This document shows, one piece after another, positions 6,315 through 12,895 of a DNA stretch of 15,853 bases. Source of the stretch: an uncultured Eggerthellaceae bacterium. GTDB taxonomy: Bacteria; Actinomycetota; Coriobacteriia; Coriobacteriales; Eggerthellaceae. The stretch spans positions 1-15,853 of the forward strand of contig CAKTXN010000042.1 of assembly GCA_934630905.1 (NCBI GenBank), given 5' to 3'. The notes beneath the pieces were generated by a model. It did no database searches. It saw nothing but the letters and a program-made list of their open reading frames with translations, and was not told the origin of the DNA. Each line of letters begins with the position of its first letter. Positions within the stretch are counted from its first letter, which is position 1. Position numbers and translations under genes: made by a program.

Positions 6315-8993
6315 ATGTCTCCTTTGAATAAACGCCTGCCGCGCGAATTTCGGCACAACCCTGGCAAATGGATGGGTATCATTTTGCTTCTTGTTTTGTC
6401 GATTTCCCTGGTGGCGGGCTTTCTTATGGCCAGCTCGTCTATGAAGCGCATCTTGAGCACCGTAGATGACGATTACCATATCGAAGATGGCCGCTTCACC
6501 GCAAATTTCCCCGTGAGCAACTCCATTCTCGATAAAATCGAAGATCTGGGTGTAACCATCTATCCGAATTTCAGCTATGACACCTCGCTGAAAATCGAAT
6601 CGTCCGACACCGATATGACTGCGCGCGTATACACCAACCGCGAGCAGATCGACCTTCCCGCTTACTTCGAGGGAACGGCTCCCCAAACAGATGCCGAAAT
6701 CGCGCTCGATCGCGTATTCTGCAATAACAACGGCATTGAAGTGGGCGATACCGTTCATGTTGACGGCCGCGCATTCACCGTATCGGGCATTATGTCGCTC
6801 TCTGATTACCAGGCGATGTTCGAGAAAAACACCGATTTCGTGTTCAACGCGCAAACATTTAGCGTAGCGCAAGTTTCCCCTGAAGGATTTGCGGCACTCA
6901 AGAGTCTTACCTGCACGTATACCTATTCCTTCATTATCGACGACCGCAGCTTGACCGATGCCCAGCGCACCGATTTCGAGCAAGATATGCTTGATGTACT
7001 TGAGGACAACAGCGTGGCGCTCTCTGAATTTCTTGATCGCGACGCAAACAATGGCATTGGATACGCCGAAGACGATATCGAAGGCGACAGCGTTATGTGG
7101 ATGACGCTCATGTACCTGCTTATCGCTATTCTGGCATTCGTGTTTGTGGTGCTTACGTCCTCCACCATCGACGAGGAAAGCGCCATAATCGGCACGCTTC
7201 TTGCATCGGGGTATAGAAAACGGGAAATCCTTTTGCACTACCTTGCGCTGCCGCTTTTCTCGGGCGTAGCCGGTGCTCTTATTGGCAATGTGCTGGGATA
7301 CGCGTTCCTTATCCAAAAGATGTCTGATTTGTACTACAACAGCTACAGCCTGCCCCCTTACCGCACCATTTGGGACTGGAGCGTTTTCGCGCAATCAACG
7401 CTGCTCCCGGTGGCAATCCTTGTTATCGTAACGCTTATCGGCCTTGCCCGGAAACTTCGCTGCACGCCCCTGCAATTCCTGCGCCGCGAGACATCCAAGC
7501 GTTCGCGCCAAGGCGGCAGCAAACTCCCCGAGAAGCTGAGTTTTGTGCGACGTTTCCGCTTGCGCGTGTTCGGGCGCAACATTTCGCACTTCGCAACACT
7601 GTTCTTAGGCATCATGTTTGCTTCTCTTCTGCTGCTTTTCGGCCTTTGCATGCTGCCCACCGTCAACAGCTATGCGTCCTCGCTTGCCACCAGCCTGGTA
7701 TCAGAGCACACGTATACGTTGAAAACCCCTGTTGAGCTGGAAGGAACCACCGAGCAGCGCGCGCAATACGCCGCCGCCTTGAAGCTTGCCGATGCAGTTG
7801 ATCTGTCTGAAATCGATGAAGACGAAGTAGAGGACAAGCTTACCGACGTGCTTGAAAAACGCATTGAGGGGCGCATAAAGGAGAGCCTGCTCGCTCAATC
7901 GACACGCGTAGATCTAACCTCATGCGGACTCGGTGTGGTTGATTTGACAACATTCAACGCTGACAGCATCAGCACCGACGATTTTGATTTTGACGCGATT
8001 GATTTCAGCGACATCAGTCTTTCCGACCTTGGACTGGACGGCGTTGACCTGGGCGGTCTTTCCGAAAACGAATTCTTCTCACTGCTGAAGGATGCGTCTG
8101 AGATTGATGAAGACGCCAACGTGGTGAACAGCGTTGAGAACAGCAAGGAAGCAGTTGCCCAAGCAGAGAAATTTGTTGTTTCCGCGCTGGAATACAATCG
8201 CGGAAACGATGCTGGCTGGGAAAGCGTGAACTTATACGGCATACAACCGAACTCCCGCTACTATACCGATTTGCAACTTGACAACAATACCGTTACTGCT
8301 GGTCGGGGCTTCATGATGAAGTTCGACCTTTCCGTGGGCGATACTGTTGATTTTTATGACAAGTACGAAAATAAGACTTATACGTTCACCATTGGCTCGA
8401 TGTGGGGCAACAGCGGCACCATGGATATATATGCGCCCCTCGATACGGTAAACACCCTTATGGGAAACGATGCCGATTATTTCAGCGGATATCTATCCGA
8501 TATGCCCCTTGACTTCGACGCGCGTTATCTTGCCAACGACATAACCCCCGAGCAAATGGATAAAATAGGCGCGCAAATGGAAGATTCCATGGGAGGCATG
8601 ATGCAGCTTTTGGTGGGAGTATCCGTTGCCATCTTCGTTGTTTTGATGTATTTGCTCACAAAGACAATCATAGAGCGCAGCGCTCGCGCCATTTCTTACA
8701 TGAAAGTGTTCGGCTATACCAACAAGGAAATCAACCAACTGTATCTGCGTTCAATCACCGAGGTTGTTATCGTATCGCTTATTGCCGTTATCCCGCTTAT
8801 CATCGAAGCGCTCACGCTTTTGCTGAAGGTGGTATTCATACGCTACAACGGCAACTTCACCATGACACTCCCTATCGAGCGCGTTGCCCTGGAAGTGGTC
8901 CTTGGTATTGTCTGCTACGCCCTTGTGGCGTACTTCCACGCCCGTCGCATCAAGAACGTACCGCTCGCCCTTGCCCTTAAAACGCAGGAATAA
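6315..8993 (+). CDS. Two-module FtsX-like ABC transporter permease
   Basis: An 892-residue membrane partner of the preceding ATPase. Predicted order: one membrane segment (about 20-42), a first extracytoplasmic domain (43-260), three segments (263-283, 307-333, 361-377), another (427-449), a large second extracytoplasmic domain (450-762), and three final segments (763-783, 815-841, 857-875). The two FtsX modules carry matching coupling loops, GTLLASGYRKREIL (293-306) and YMKVFGYTNKEI (795-806). The second outer domain has an acidic start (497-512) and a short array of five-residue repeats (557-581) like those of pentapeptide-repeat beta-helices. This fits MacB/LolCE-type mechanotransmission rather than channel transport. 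No sensor kinase is adjacent, so a BceAB-type resistance role is unsupported. Confidence 0.9.
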   Translation: MSPLNKRLPREFRHNPGKWMGIILLLVLSISLVAGFLMASSSMKRILSTVDDDYHIEDGRFTANFPVSNSILDKIEDLGVTIYPNFSYDTSLKIESSDTDMTARVYTNREQIDLPAYFEGTAPQTDAEIALDRVFCNNNGIEVGDTVHVDGRAFTVSGIMSLSDYQAMFEKNTDFVFNAQTFSVAQVSPEGFAALKSLTCTYTYSFIIDDRSLTDAQRTDFEQDMLDVLEDNSVALSEFLDRDANNGIGYAEDDIEGDSVMWMTLMYLLIAILAFVFVVLTSSTIDEESAIIGTLLASGYRKREILLHYLALPLFSGVAGALIGNVLGYAFLIQKMSDLYYNSYSLPPYRTIWDWSVFAQSTLLPVAILVIVTLIGLARKLRCTPLQFLRRETSKRSRQGGSKLPEKLSFVRRFRLRVFGRNISHFATLFLGIMFASLLLLFGLCMLPTVNSYASSLATSLVSEHTYTLKTPVELEGTTEQRAQYAAALKLADAVDLSEIDEDEVEDKLTDVLEKRIEGRIKESLLAQSTRVDLTSCGLGVVDLTTFNADSISTDDFDFDAIDFSDISLSDLGLDGVDLGGLSENEFFSLLKDASEIDEDANVVNSVENSKEAVAQAEKFVVSALEYNRGNDAGWESVNLYGIQPNSRYYTDLQLDNNTVTAGRGFMMKFDLSVGDTVDFYDKYENKTYTFTIGSMWGNSGTMDIYAPLDTVNTLMGNDADYFSGYLSDMPLDFDARYLANDITPEQMDKIGAQMEDSMGGMMQLLVGVSVAIFVVLMYLLTKTIIERSARAISYMKVFGYTNKEINQLYLRSITEVVIVSLIAVIPLIIEALTLLLKVVFIRYNGNFTMTLPIERVALEVVLGIVCYALVAYFHARRIKNVPLALALKTQE

Positions 8994-9007
8994 AGCGCCA
9001 ACGCCAA

Positions 9008-9042
9008 ACACAAAAGGGTCAGCCTCGAATGGCTGACCCTTG
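9008..9042 (-). terminator. Intrinsic terminator, distal copy
   Basis: A perfect 11-bp stem (AAGGGTCAGCC with GGCTGACCCTT, 9014-9024 and 9031-9041) with a 6-nt loop. The T-rich side (TTTTGTGTTT) lies downstream on the minus strand, so it mainly serves the leftward methyltransferase transcript. It may also stop the rightward permease transcript, whose stop codon is about 20 bp away. Confidence 0.75.
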
Positions 9043-9077
9043 GGAATAGCGTAAGTTGGGCGGCATGACTTACAGCA

Positions 9078-9116
9078 AACACAAAAGAGGCAGCCTCTTT
9101 CGAGACTGCCTCTTCG
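9078..9116 (-). terminator. Intrinsic terminator, proximal copy
   Basis: A 9-bp stem (AAGAGGCAG with CTGCCTCTT, 9085-9093 and 9106-9114) with an inner CTC/GAG pairing, followed on the minus strand by TTTTGTGTTT. It lies about 30 bp after the methyltransferase stop. It shares the flank CAAACACAAAAG and the GGCAGCCT/GGTCAGCCT core with the copy 70 bp further on, so the two look like a duplicated terminator. Confidence 0.75.
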
Positions 9117-9144
9117 CAACTATCAGTATTTCGAAAAGCCGAAA

Positions 9145-9987
9145 CTACTTCTTCTGAACGCCGAAACGATCCTCGCGGTAAGCTTCGATGTACTCCATGC
9201 AGAATTCATCGTTGCCCATCAGAGCGCTTGCACCGTAGATGCAGCCCATCATATCGCGGTTCAGCGGGTCAACAATAGCGGAGTCCATACCGTTGAACAT
9301 GGAGAGAATCATGAACGGGATGTTGATGTGCTTACGAGAAGGCATGTTGAAGGAGATGTTGGACAGACCAGAGGTGATGTGAGCCTCGGGAGCCTCTTCC
9401 GTGATAGCACGGCAAACTTCAGCGAAGCAGACAAAGGATTGGTCGTTGGTGCCCAGAGTCTCTACCAGCGGATCGAAGAACAGCTGATCAGCGTCAACGC
9501 CGTACTCTTCGGCCTTCTTCATGACCTTGCGGAAGTTGTCAATACGACCAGCAGCGTCGGAAGGAATACCGCGCTCATCATCGTCGAGCATGACAACGCA
9601 CTTCCAGTCGGTACCAGCGATAACGGGGAATACCTTGTCAACCTTGCCTTCGCACAGAGAAGCGGAGTTGATCATACCGGGAACCTTGCAAAGCTTCATG
9701 GCTTCCAGCAGCACGTCAACGTTAGGGCTGTCCAGCGTGATGGGGGTGTCAACGACTTCCTGGATCAGGTTAACCAGCCAGGTCATGGTCTCCAGGTTGT
9801 CACCAAAGCCGTTGGTGGTAGCAGGGCTGCAGTCCAGGTAGTCTGCGCCAGCCTCGGTCTGAGCAATAGCGATTTCCTTGATGTACTCTGCATCGCCCTC
9901 TTCAACAGCCTTACCCGTACGGGGTACGAAGCCATTGATTTTCTCAGCGATGATGTAAACCGGACGATCAGAATCTTCACCGATCAT
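9145..9987 (-). CDS. Methyltetrahydrofolate:corrinoid methyltransferase (AcsE/MtgA-like, MT-II)
   Basis: A 280-residue TIM-barrel, pterin-binding (DHPS-fold) enzyme that moves a methyl group between tetrahydrofolate and the cobalt of a corrinoid protein in the cytoplasm. Visible family marks are EKING (15-19), the pterin-binding LDCSPATTNG (51-60), DSPN (86-89), INSAS (106-110), FDPL (171-174) and GLSNISFNMPSR (207-218), close to the AcsE pattern; length is near the AcsE norm of about 262. The start is supported by GGGAGG six bases upstream. It lies in the same orientation as the corrinoid-protein and reductase genes but behind its own promoter region and terminators. The direction is probably methyl-corrinoid to THF (demethylation), though the Wood-Ljungdahl direction is possible. 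Confidence 0.9.
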   Translation of the reverse strand: MIGEDSDRPVYIIAEKINGFVPRTGKAVEEGDAEYIKEIAIAQTEAGADYLDCSPATTNGFGDNLETMTWLVNLIQEVVDTPITLDSPNVDVLLEAMKLCKVPGMINSASLCEGKVDKVFPVIAGTDWKCVVMLDDDERGIPSDAAGRIDNFRKVMKKAEEYGVDADQLFFDPLVETLGTNDQSFVCFAEVCRAITEEAPEAHITSGLSNISFNMPSRKHINIPFMILSMFNGMDSAIVDPLNRDMMGCIYGASALMGNDEFCMEYIEAYREDRFGVQKK

Positions 9988-10077
9988 AGGAATCCTCCCT
10001 TTCGTGTGCTCGTTTGCACGATCTTCTTAGTTTTCACCCCGGCGACTCTTGTCGCAGGCGCAAAACTTCTTGTAGCT

Positions 10078-10099
10078 ATTCTATACCGAAAGATAGAAT
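10078..10099. promoter_or_regulatory. Inverted repeat ATTCTAT-N8-ATAGAAT
   Basis: Two perfect 7-bp arms separated by eight bases, centred about 100 bp upstream of the methyltransferase start. The form suits a dimeric regulator. A T-run follows on the plus strand, but the AT-only stem would make a weak terminator and nothing is transcribed from that side, so an operator reading is preferred. Confidence 0.35.
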
Positions 10100-10175
10100 T
10101 TTTTTGCCTCCGTTGCATTATTTTGACATTCCACCCCTAAAAGGAAAGCAAATGTAAAAAAGAGCTTGTCAGGGA

Positions 10176-10200
10176 AGAAAAAGCAGCGTACGCACGACGC
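10176..10200 (-). terminator. Weak second hairpin after the reductase gene
   Basis: AGCAGCGTACGCACG repeats most of the main terminator arm (AGCCAGCGTACGCACG) 70 bp further downstream. On the minus strand a short GCGT/ACGC stem is followed by TGCTTTTTC. It looks like a decayed duplicate and possible backup terminator. Confidence 0.35.
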
Positions 10201-10245
10201 GCGAAGACAAGAGGGGCGCGAGGCATGAAGCCAAGAGAGTACCAT

Positions 10246-10280
10246 GAAAAAAAGCCAGCGTACGCACGGTACGCTGGCTC
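10246..10280 (-). terminator. Strong intrinsic terminator of the reductase gene
   Basis: A perfect 11-bp stem (AGCCAGCGTAC with GTACGCTGGCT, 10253-10263 and 10269-10279) with a 5-nt loop, followed on the minus strand by seven T. It is about 20 bp after the reductase stop and separates that transcript from the methyltransferase gene. Confidence 0.85.
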
Positions 10281-10298
10281 GTAAGGTGAACCTTGATG

Positions 10299-11933
10299 TT
10301 ACTCCTCGGGCTCGCTAGCACCAGCAGGGTAACGCTTCGGCGCGTCGGACGCCGCCTGGGGGCCTTCCAAAAACTCGCGATCAGGGGAAACGCCCGGCAT
10401 CCACTCACGACGCGCGTAACCGTCGCGCCCCTCCACCATGTTGCCCCACGGGCTTGTCTGCCAGTTGGCCCATTGGTTTGGCGGCACAATGTAGTCCGCC
10501 AGGCTCTCGGCTCTTCCGTAATGCTTCGTGCGATGGTACGCCTTATACCAAATGCAGTAGCGCTCACCAGGGAATACCTCGCACCAGCCATCGCGCGAGC
10601 CGCCGCACGGTCCATTACGCTGGCACTTGGGACACTGCGACATGGGGCACGTGTAGCCGCACGCGTATAAGCCGCAGTCGCCGCAATCAATGCAGTGATA
10701 CAGCGCAACTTTGCTTAGATGCTCTATGCCATGGGGACGCAGCTGCCCGCGCTTACGGTCTTTGCCGCCAACGACCGACTTGAACGCCGCGTTAATGGGG
10801 CTTCCCGGCACGAACACCAGCTTGTGGAAGACGCGCGACATCCGGTAGTTTCCGCGAATCTCCTTGTCGCCGAAAAGATCGCCTTCCAGGGAATTGCGCT
10901 CATTGGAGTTCAGAAGCGTTTCGGGATCTTGCTTGTACACCCAGAAGCTTGTCTTGGGCGCAAACATCACATCGCGTGCTGCTGCCTGCCAGTCGCTTGC
11001 GTATTCCTGCGCTTTTTCAAGCAGGTATTTCACCGTTTCGGCATTAACGTGAGCACCGCCGATATGAACGCCCGCATAACCCATGCCGCGCGCTGCAGCA
11101 ATAAGCTTCGCTGCACGATCAAGGCGCGCTTGAAGGCCACCATCGGGCAGTTCTTTTTCCGCACGCACAACTTCCAACAGCTCATCGGACACATCGCAAC
11201 CGGGAACTCCGCCGCGATGCATGAATGCCGCCGTGCCCGCATTCAGCACGAAAATGTTTGCAACCAGGGGAACATCAATGCCGGCATCGCGCACGAGCAT
11301 GAGCATTTCCTGCATCTTGCGCGCATCGTAGCCCACTTGGCTCACAATGAAACGCGCGCCGGCAGCAACTTTCTTCTTCAGCTTATAGAACTGCGTGAAC
11401 ACTTCCCCTTCCGTCCATTTGAAGGGAGAAACCACGGCACCCGGGAAGAAATTGGCCGGCTGCGTGCGCACGAGCTTTTTGCCGCGCGGATACGCCATGC
11501 CTTCGTTCATATCGCAGACAAGCTGCGTCATGGTAACGGGATCAAGGTCGAACACGGGGCGCGCCTGGCCCATCCAGCCGCCGGTGGGAGCATCACCCGT
11601 CATGCACAGCAGGTTTTCGATTCCCGCGCGTTGCATGCCGTAGAGTTGCGACTCAATCTGATTGCGATTGCGGTCTTTGCAAGTCATGTGGACCAAGGGA
11701 ACAACACCATGGGAAAGCAGATCGGCTGCAAAAGAGTCCGCAAGAAGAGCAGGCGTACCACTAGGAGAATCGGTGATAGAGATAGCGTCAACCAGCCCCG
11801 TGTTCCAAATCTCAACCGCCTCTTCAAGCGTCTTTATCTGGGTTGGCTCCACCGCTCCCCTACCGGGAACAGCTTCGACGCTTACTACGAACGAGCCTGA
11901 CTCAAATGCCTCTCGAAAACGATTTTGAACCAT
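10299..11933 (-). CDS. Methylenetetrahydrofolate reductase, MetF fused to a MetV-like Cys-rich domain
   Basis: A 544-residue enzyme interconverting methyl-THF and methylene-THF. Residues 1 to about 310 form the MetF-like FAD-binding barrel: VSVEAVPGRG (catalytic Glu20), HMTCKDRN (83-90) and GARFIVSQ (192-199). Residues about 400-480 form a MTHFR_C/MetV-like domain with ten cysteines between 414 and 460 (CIDCGDCGLYACGYTC onward), expected to bind zinc or an iron-sulfur cluster. In many acetogens MetF and MetV are separate chains; here they are one. Translation from ATG 11933 is preferred because GGAG lies five bases upstream; an ATG at 11948 would add five residues. No RnfC-like or NADH-binding partner is adjacent, so the electron partner is unknown. 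Its place between methyltransferase and corrinoid genes supports oxidation of methyl-THF made from O-methyl groups, or the reverse in carbon fixation. Confidence 0.9.
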   Translation of the reverse strand: MVQNRFREAFESGSFVVSVEAVPGRGAVEPTQIKTLEEAVEIWNTGLVDAISITDSPSGTPALLADSFAADLLSHGVVPLVHMTCKDRNRNQIESQLYGMQRAGIENLLCMTGDAPTGGWMGQARPVFDLDPVTMTQLVCDMNEGMAYPRGKKLVRTQPANFFPGAVVSPFKWTEGEVFTQFYKLKKKVAAGARFIVSQVGYDARKMQEMLMLVRDAGIDVPLVANIFVLNAGTAAFMHRGGVPGCDVSDELLEVVRAEKELPDGGLQARLDRAAKLIAAARGMGYAGVHIGGAHVNAETVKYLLEKAQEYASDWQAAARDVMFAPKTSFWVYKQDPETLLNSNERNSLEGDLFGDKEIRGNYRMSRVFHKLVFVPGSPINAAFKSVVGGKDRKRGQLRPHGIEHLSKVALYHCIDCGDCGLYACGYTCPMSQCPKCQRNGPCGGSRDGWCEVFPGERYCIWYKAYHRTKHYGRAESLADYIVPPNQWANWQTSPWGNMVEGRDGYARREWMPGVSPDREFLEGPQAASDAPKRYPAGASEPEE

Positions 11934-12056
11934 AGCATCTCCTTGCATCGCTGGCCACTCTCGCTAACAGCAAGTCCGACTTCCGCGCAAGTACTTTTAG
12001 ATTCACTCGCCCGTTGTAGTCGCTCGCGTTCGAGATTTCCCTTGCCCCTATTGTGC

Positions 12057-12093
12057 AACAAAAAACGCCCACCGAACAGGTCGGTGAGCGTTT
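12057..12093 (-). terminator. Intrinsic terminator of the corrinoid-protein gene
   Basis: On the minus strand ACGCTCACCGA pairs with TCGGTGGGCGT (one U-G pair) around a 5-nt loop, followed by TTTTTTGTTG. It is about 36 bp after the corrinoid-protein stop and about 130 bp before the reductase start, so the two genes are probably transcribed separately or with partial read-through. Confidence 0.85.
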
Positions 12094-12128
12094 CGAGCCA
12101 ATTAAGTCGCGAAAGGCTTAACCGGGAA

Positions 12129-12767
12129 TTAACCCAGCATAACCTCGGCAGCCTTAGCAGCGCAAGCGCCTGCGTCAACGGTGTAGTAGTCAGCACCGAT
12201 TTCGTCGCAGAATGCCTGGGTAACAGGAGCGCCACCAACGAAGATGGTGCGGCCATCGTCCAGGCCAGCGTCCTTGATAGCCTTAACAGCGTCGGCCAGA
12301 GCAGGCATGGTAACGGTCAGCAGAGCGGACAGGCAAACGAGCTTGCACTCAGGATGCTCACGCAGGTAGTCGCAGATAGCTTCGTTGGAAACGTCAACGC
12401 CCAGGTCAGCCATTTCAAAGCCCTTGCCCTCGAGCATCATGCGAACCAGGTTCTTGCCAATGTCGTGCATATCGCCAGCAACCGTAGCAATCATGCCGTA
12501 GCCAGCAGGCTCGGAACCAGCAGCAGACAGATGCGGCTTCAGAACCTCGGTGCAAGCAGCCATGGTACGAGCAGCAACCAGCATTTCAGGAACGAACAGT
12601 TCGCCAGCAGAGAACTTCTCACCAACGTAGTCCAGAGCAGCAATCAGACCGTCGTCCAGGATCTGCTGAGGAGCGACGCCCTCTTCCAGGCACTGCTCAA
12701 CCAGCGGCACAGCCTTCTTCTTCTTGCCCTTGATGACCATTTCTTTGAGCTCTTCAAGCGTAGACAT
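12129..12767 (-). CDS. Methyltransferase corrinoid (B12-binding) protein, MtbC/MtgC-like
   Basis: A 212-residue cytoplasmic carrier that holds a corrinoid and shuttles methyl groups between methyltransferases. An N-terminal helical cap domain (about 3-85, with the usual GEKFSAGELFVPEML) is followed by a Rossmann-like B12 domain with the base-off ligand motif DMHDIG (99-104, His101 the cobalt ligand), SALLTVTMP (147-155) and GGAPV (178-182). Length equals the family norm. The start is supported by AAAGGGG seven bases upstream. A phased TTG array and a -10 box lie just upstream, and the AraC-type regulator is the neighbour on that side in the same orientation. The substrate-specific methyltransferase (MT-I) and the ATP-dependent corrinoid activase are not in the window, so the methyl donor cannot be named. 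Confidence 0.93.
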   Translation of the reverse strand: MSTLEELKEMVIKGKKKKAVPLVEQCLEEGVAPQQILDDGLIAALDYVGEKFSAGELFVPEMLVAARTMAACTEVLKPHLSAAGSEPAGYGMIATVAGDMHDIGKNLVRMMLEGKGFEMADLGVDVSNEAICDYLREHPECKLVCLSALLTVTMPALADAVKAIKDAGLDDGRTIFVGGAPVTQAFCDEIGADYYTVDAGACAAKAAEVMLG

Positions 12768-12820
12768 ATCGTGTCCCCTTTCTTTTTAATTTGCGTTACT
12801 CTTCCTAAGCAACACTGAGC

Positions 12821-12884
12821 ATAATAGAGGTTTTTTTCGCTTAAAAATTGCTCATTCTTGCTAATTTTTGCACTTTCTTGACAA
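12821..12884 (-). promoter_or_regulatory. Corrinoid-gene promoter with four TTG repeats at 10-bp period
   Basis: On the plus strand TTG ends at 12850, 12860, 12870 and 12880, each within an ATTG, CTTG, TTTG or CTTG core, giving four units of about NNNTTNTTGC, one per helical turn. On the minus strand a -10 box TATTAT (12826-12821) follows. With a 17-bp spacer the -35 hexamer would be AATTTT, a poor match that overlaps the array. This is the layout expected of an activator-dependent promoter, and the adjacent AraC-type regulator is the natural candidate. Confidence 0.55.
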
Positions 12885-12895
12885 GTTATCACCAT

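Larger units (their letters stand above)
9988..10298. other. Control region between reductase and methyltransferase genes
   Basis: About 310 bp without a gene. From the reductase side it holds a strong minus-strand terminator (10246-10280), a weaker related hairpin (10176-10200), a perfect inverted repeat ATTCTAT-N8-ATAGAAT (10078-10099), and two CTTG motifs 21 bp apart (10048 and 10069) that resemble the sites in front of the corrinoid gene. The small pairing GTGC/GCAC lies in the leader. No clear -35/-10 pair and no cobalamin riboswitch was found, so the methyltransferase promoter is unplaced. Confidence 0.5.

Noticed and set aside
6312..7394. 360-codon open frame antisense to the permease
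   Set aside because: Histidine- and arginine-rich shadow of a clear FtsX permease, with no start signal.
10719..11900. 393-codon open frame antisense to the MTHFR gene
   Set aside because: No recognisable domain or ribosome binding site. It mirrors a gene whose motifs are certain, as happens in GC-rich coding DNA.
11949..12060. Cobalamin riboswitch before the reductase, suggested by a GCCACT word and the corrinoid context
   Set aside because: The word stands alone; no B12 box with the expected surrounding helices was seen here or before the other genes of the cluster.
11925..12818. 297-codon open frame antisense to the corrinoid-protein gene
   Set aside because: It covers the terminator and promoter of the real gene and has low-complexity, family-less sequence.
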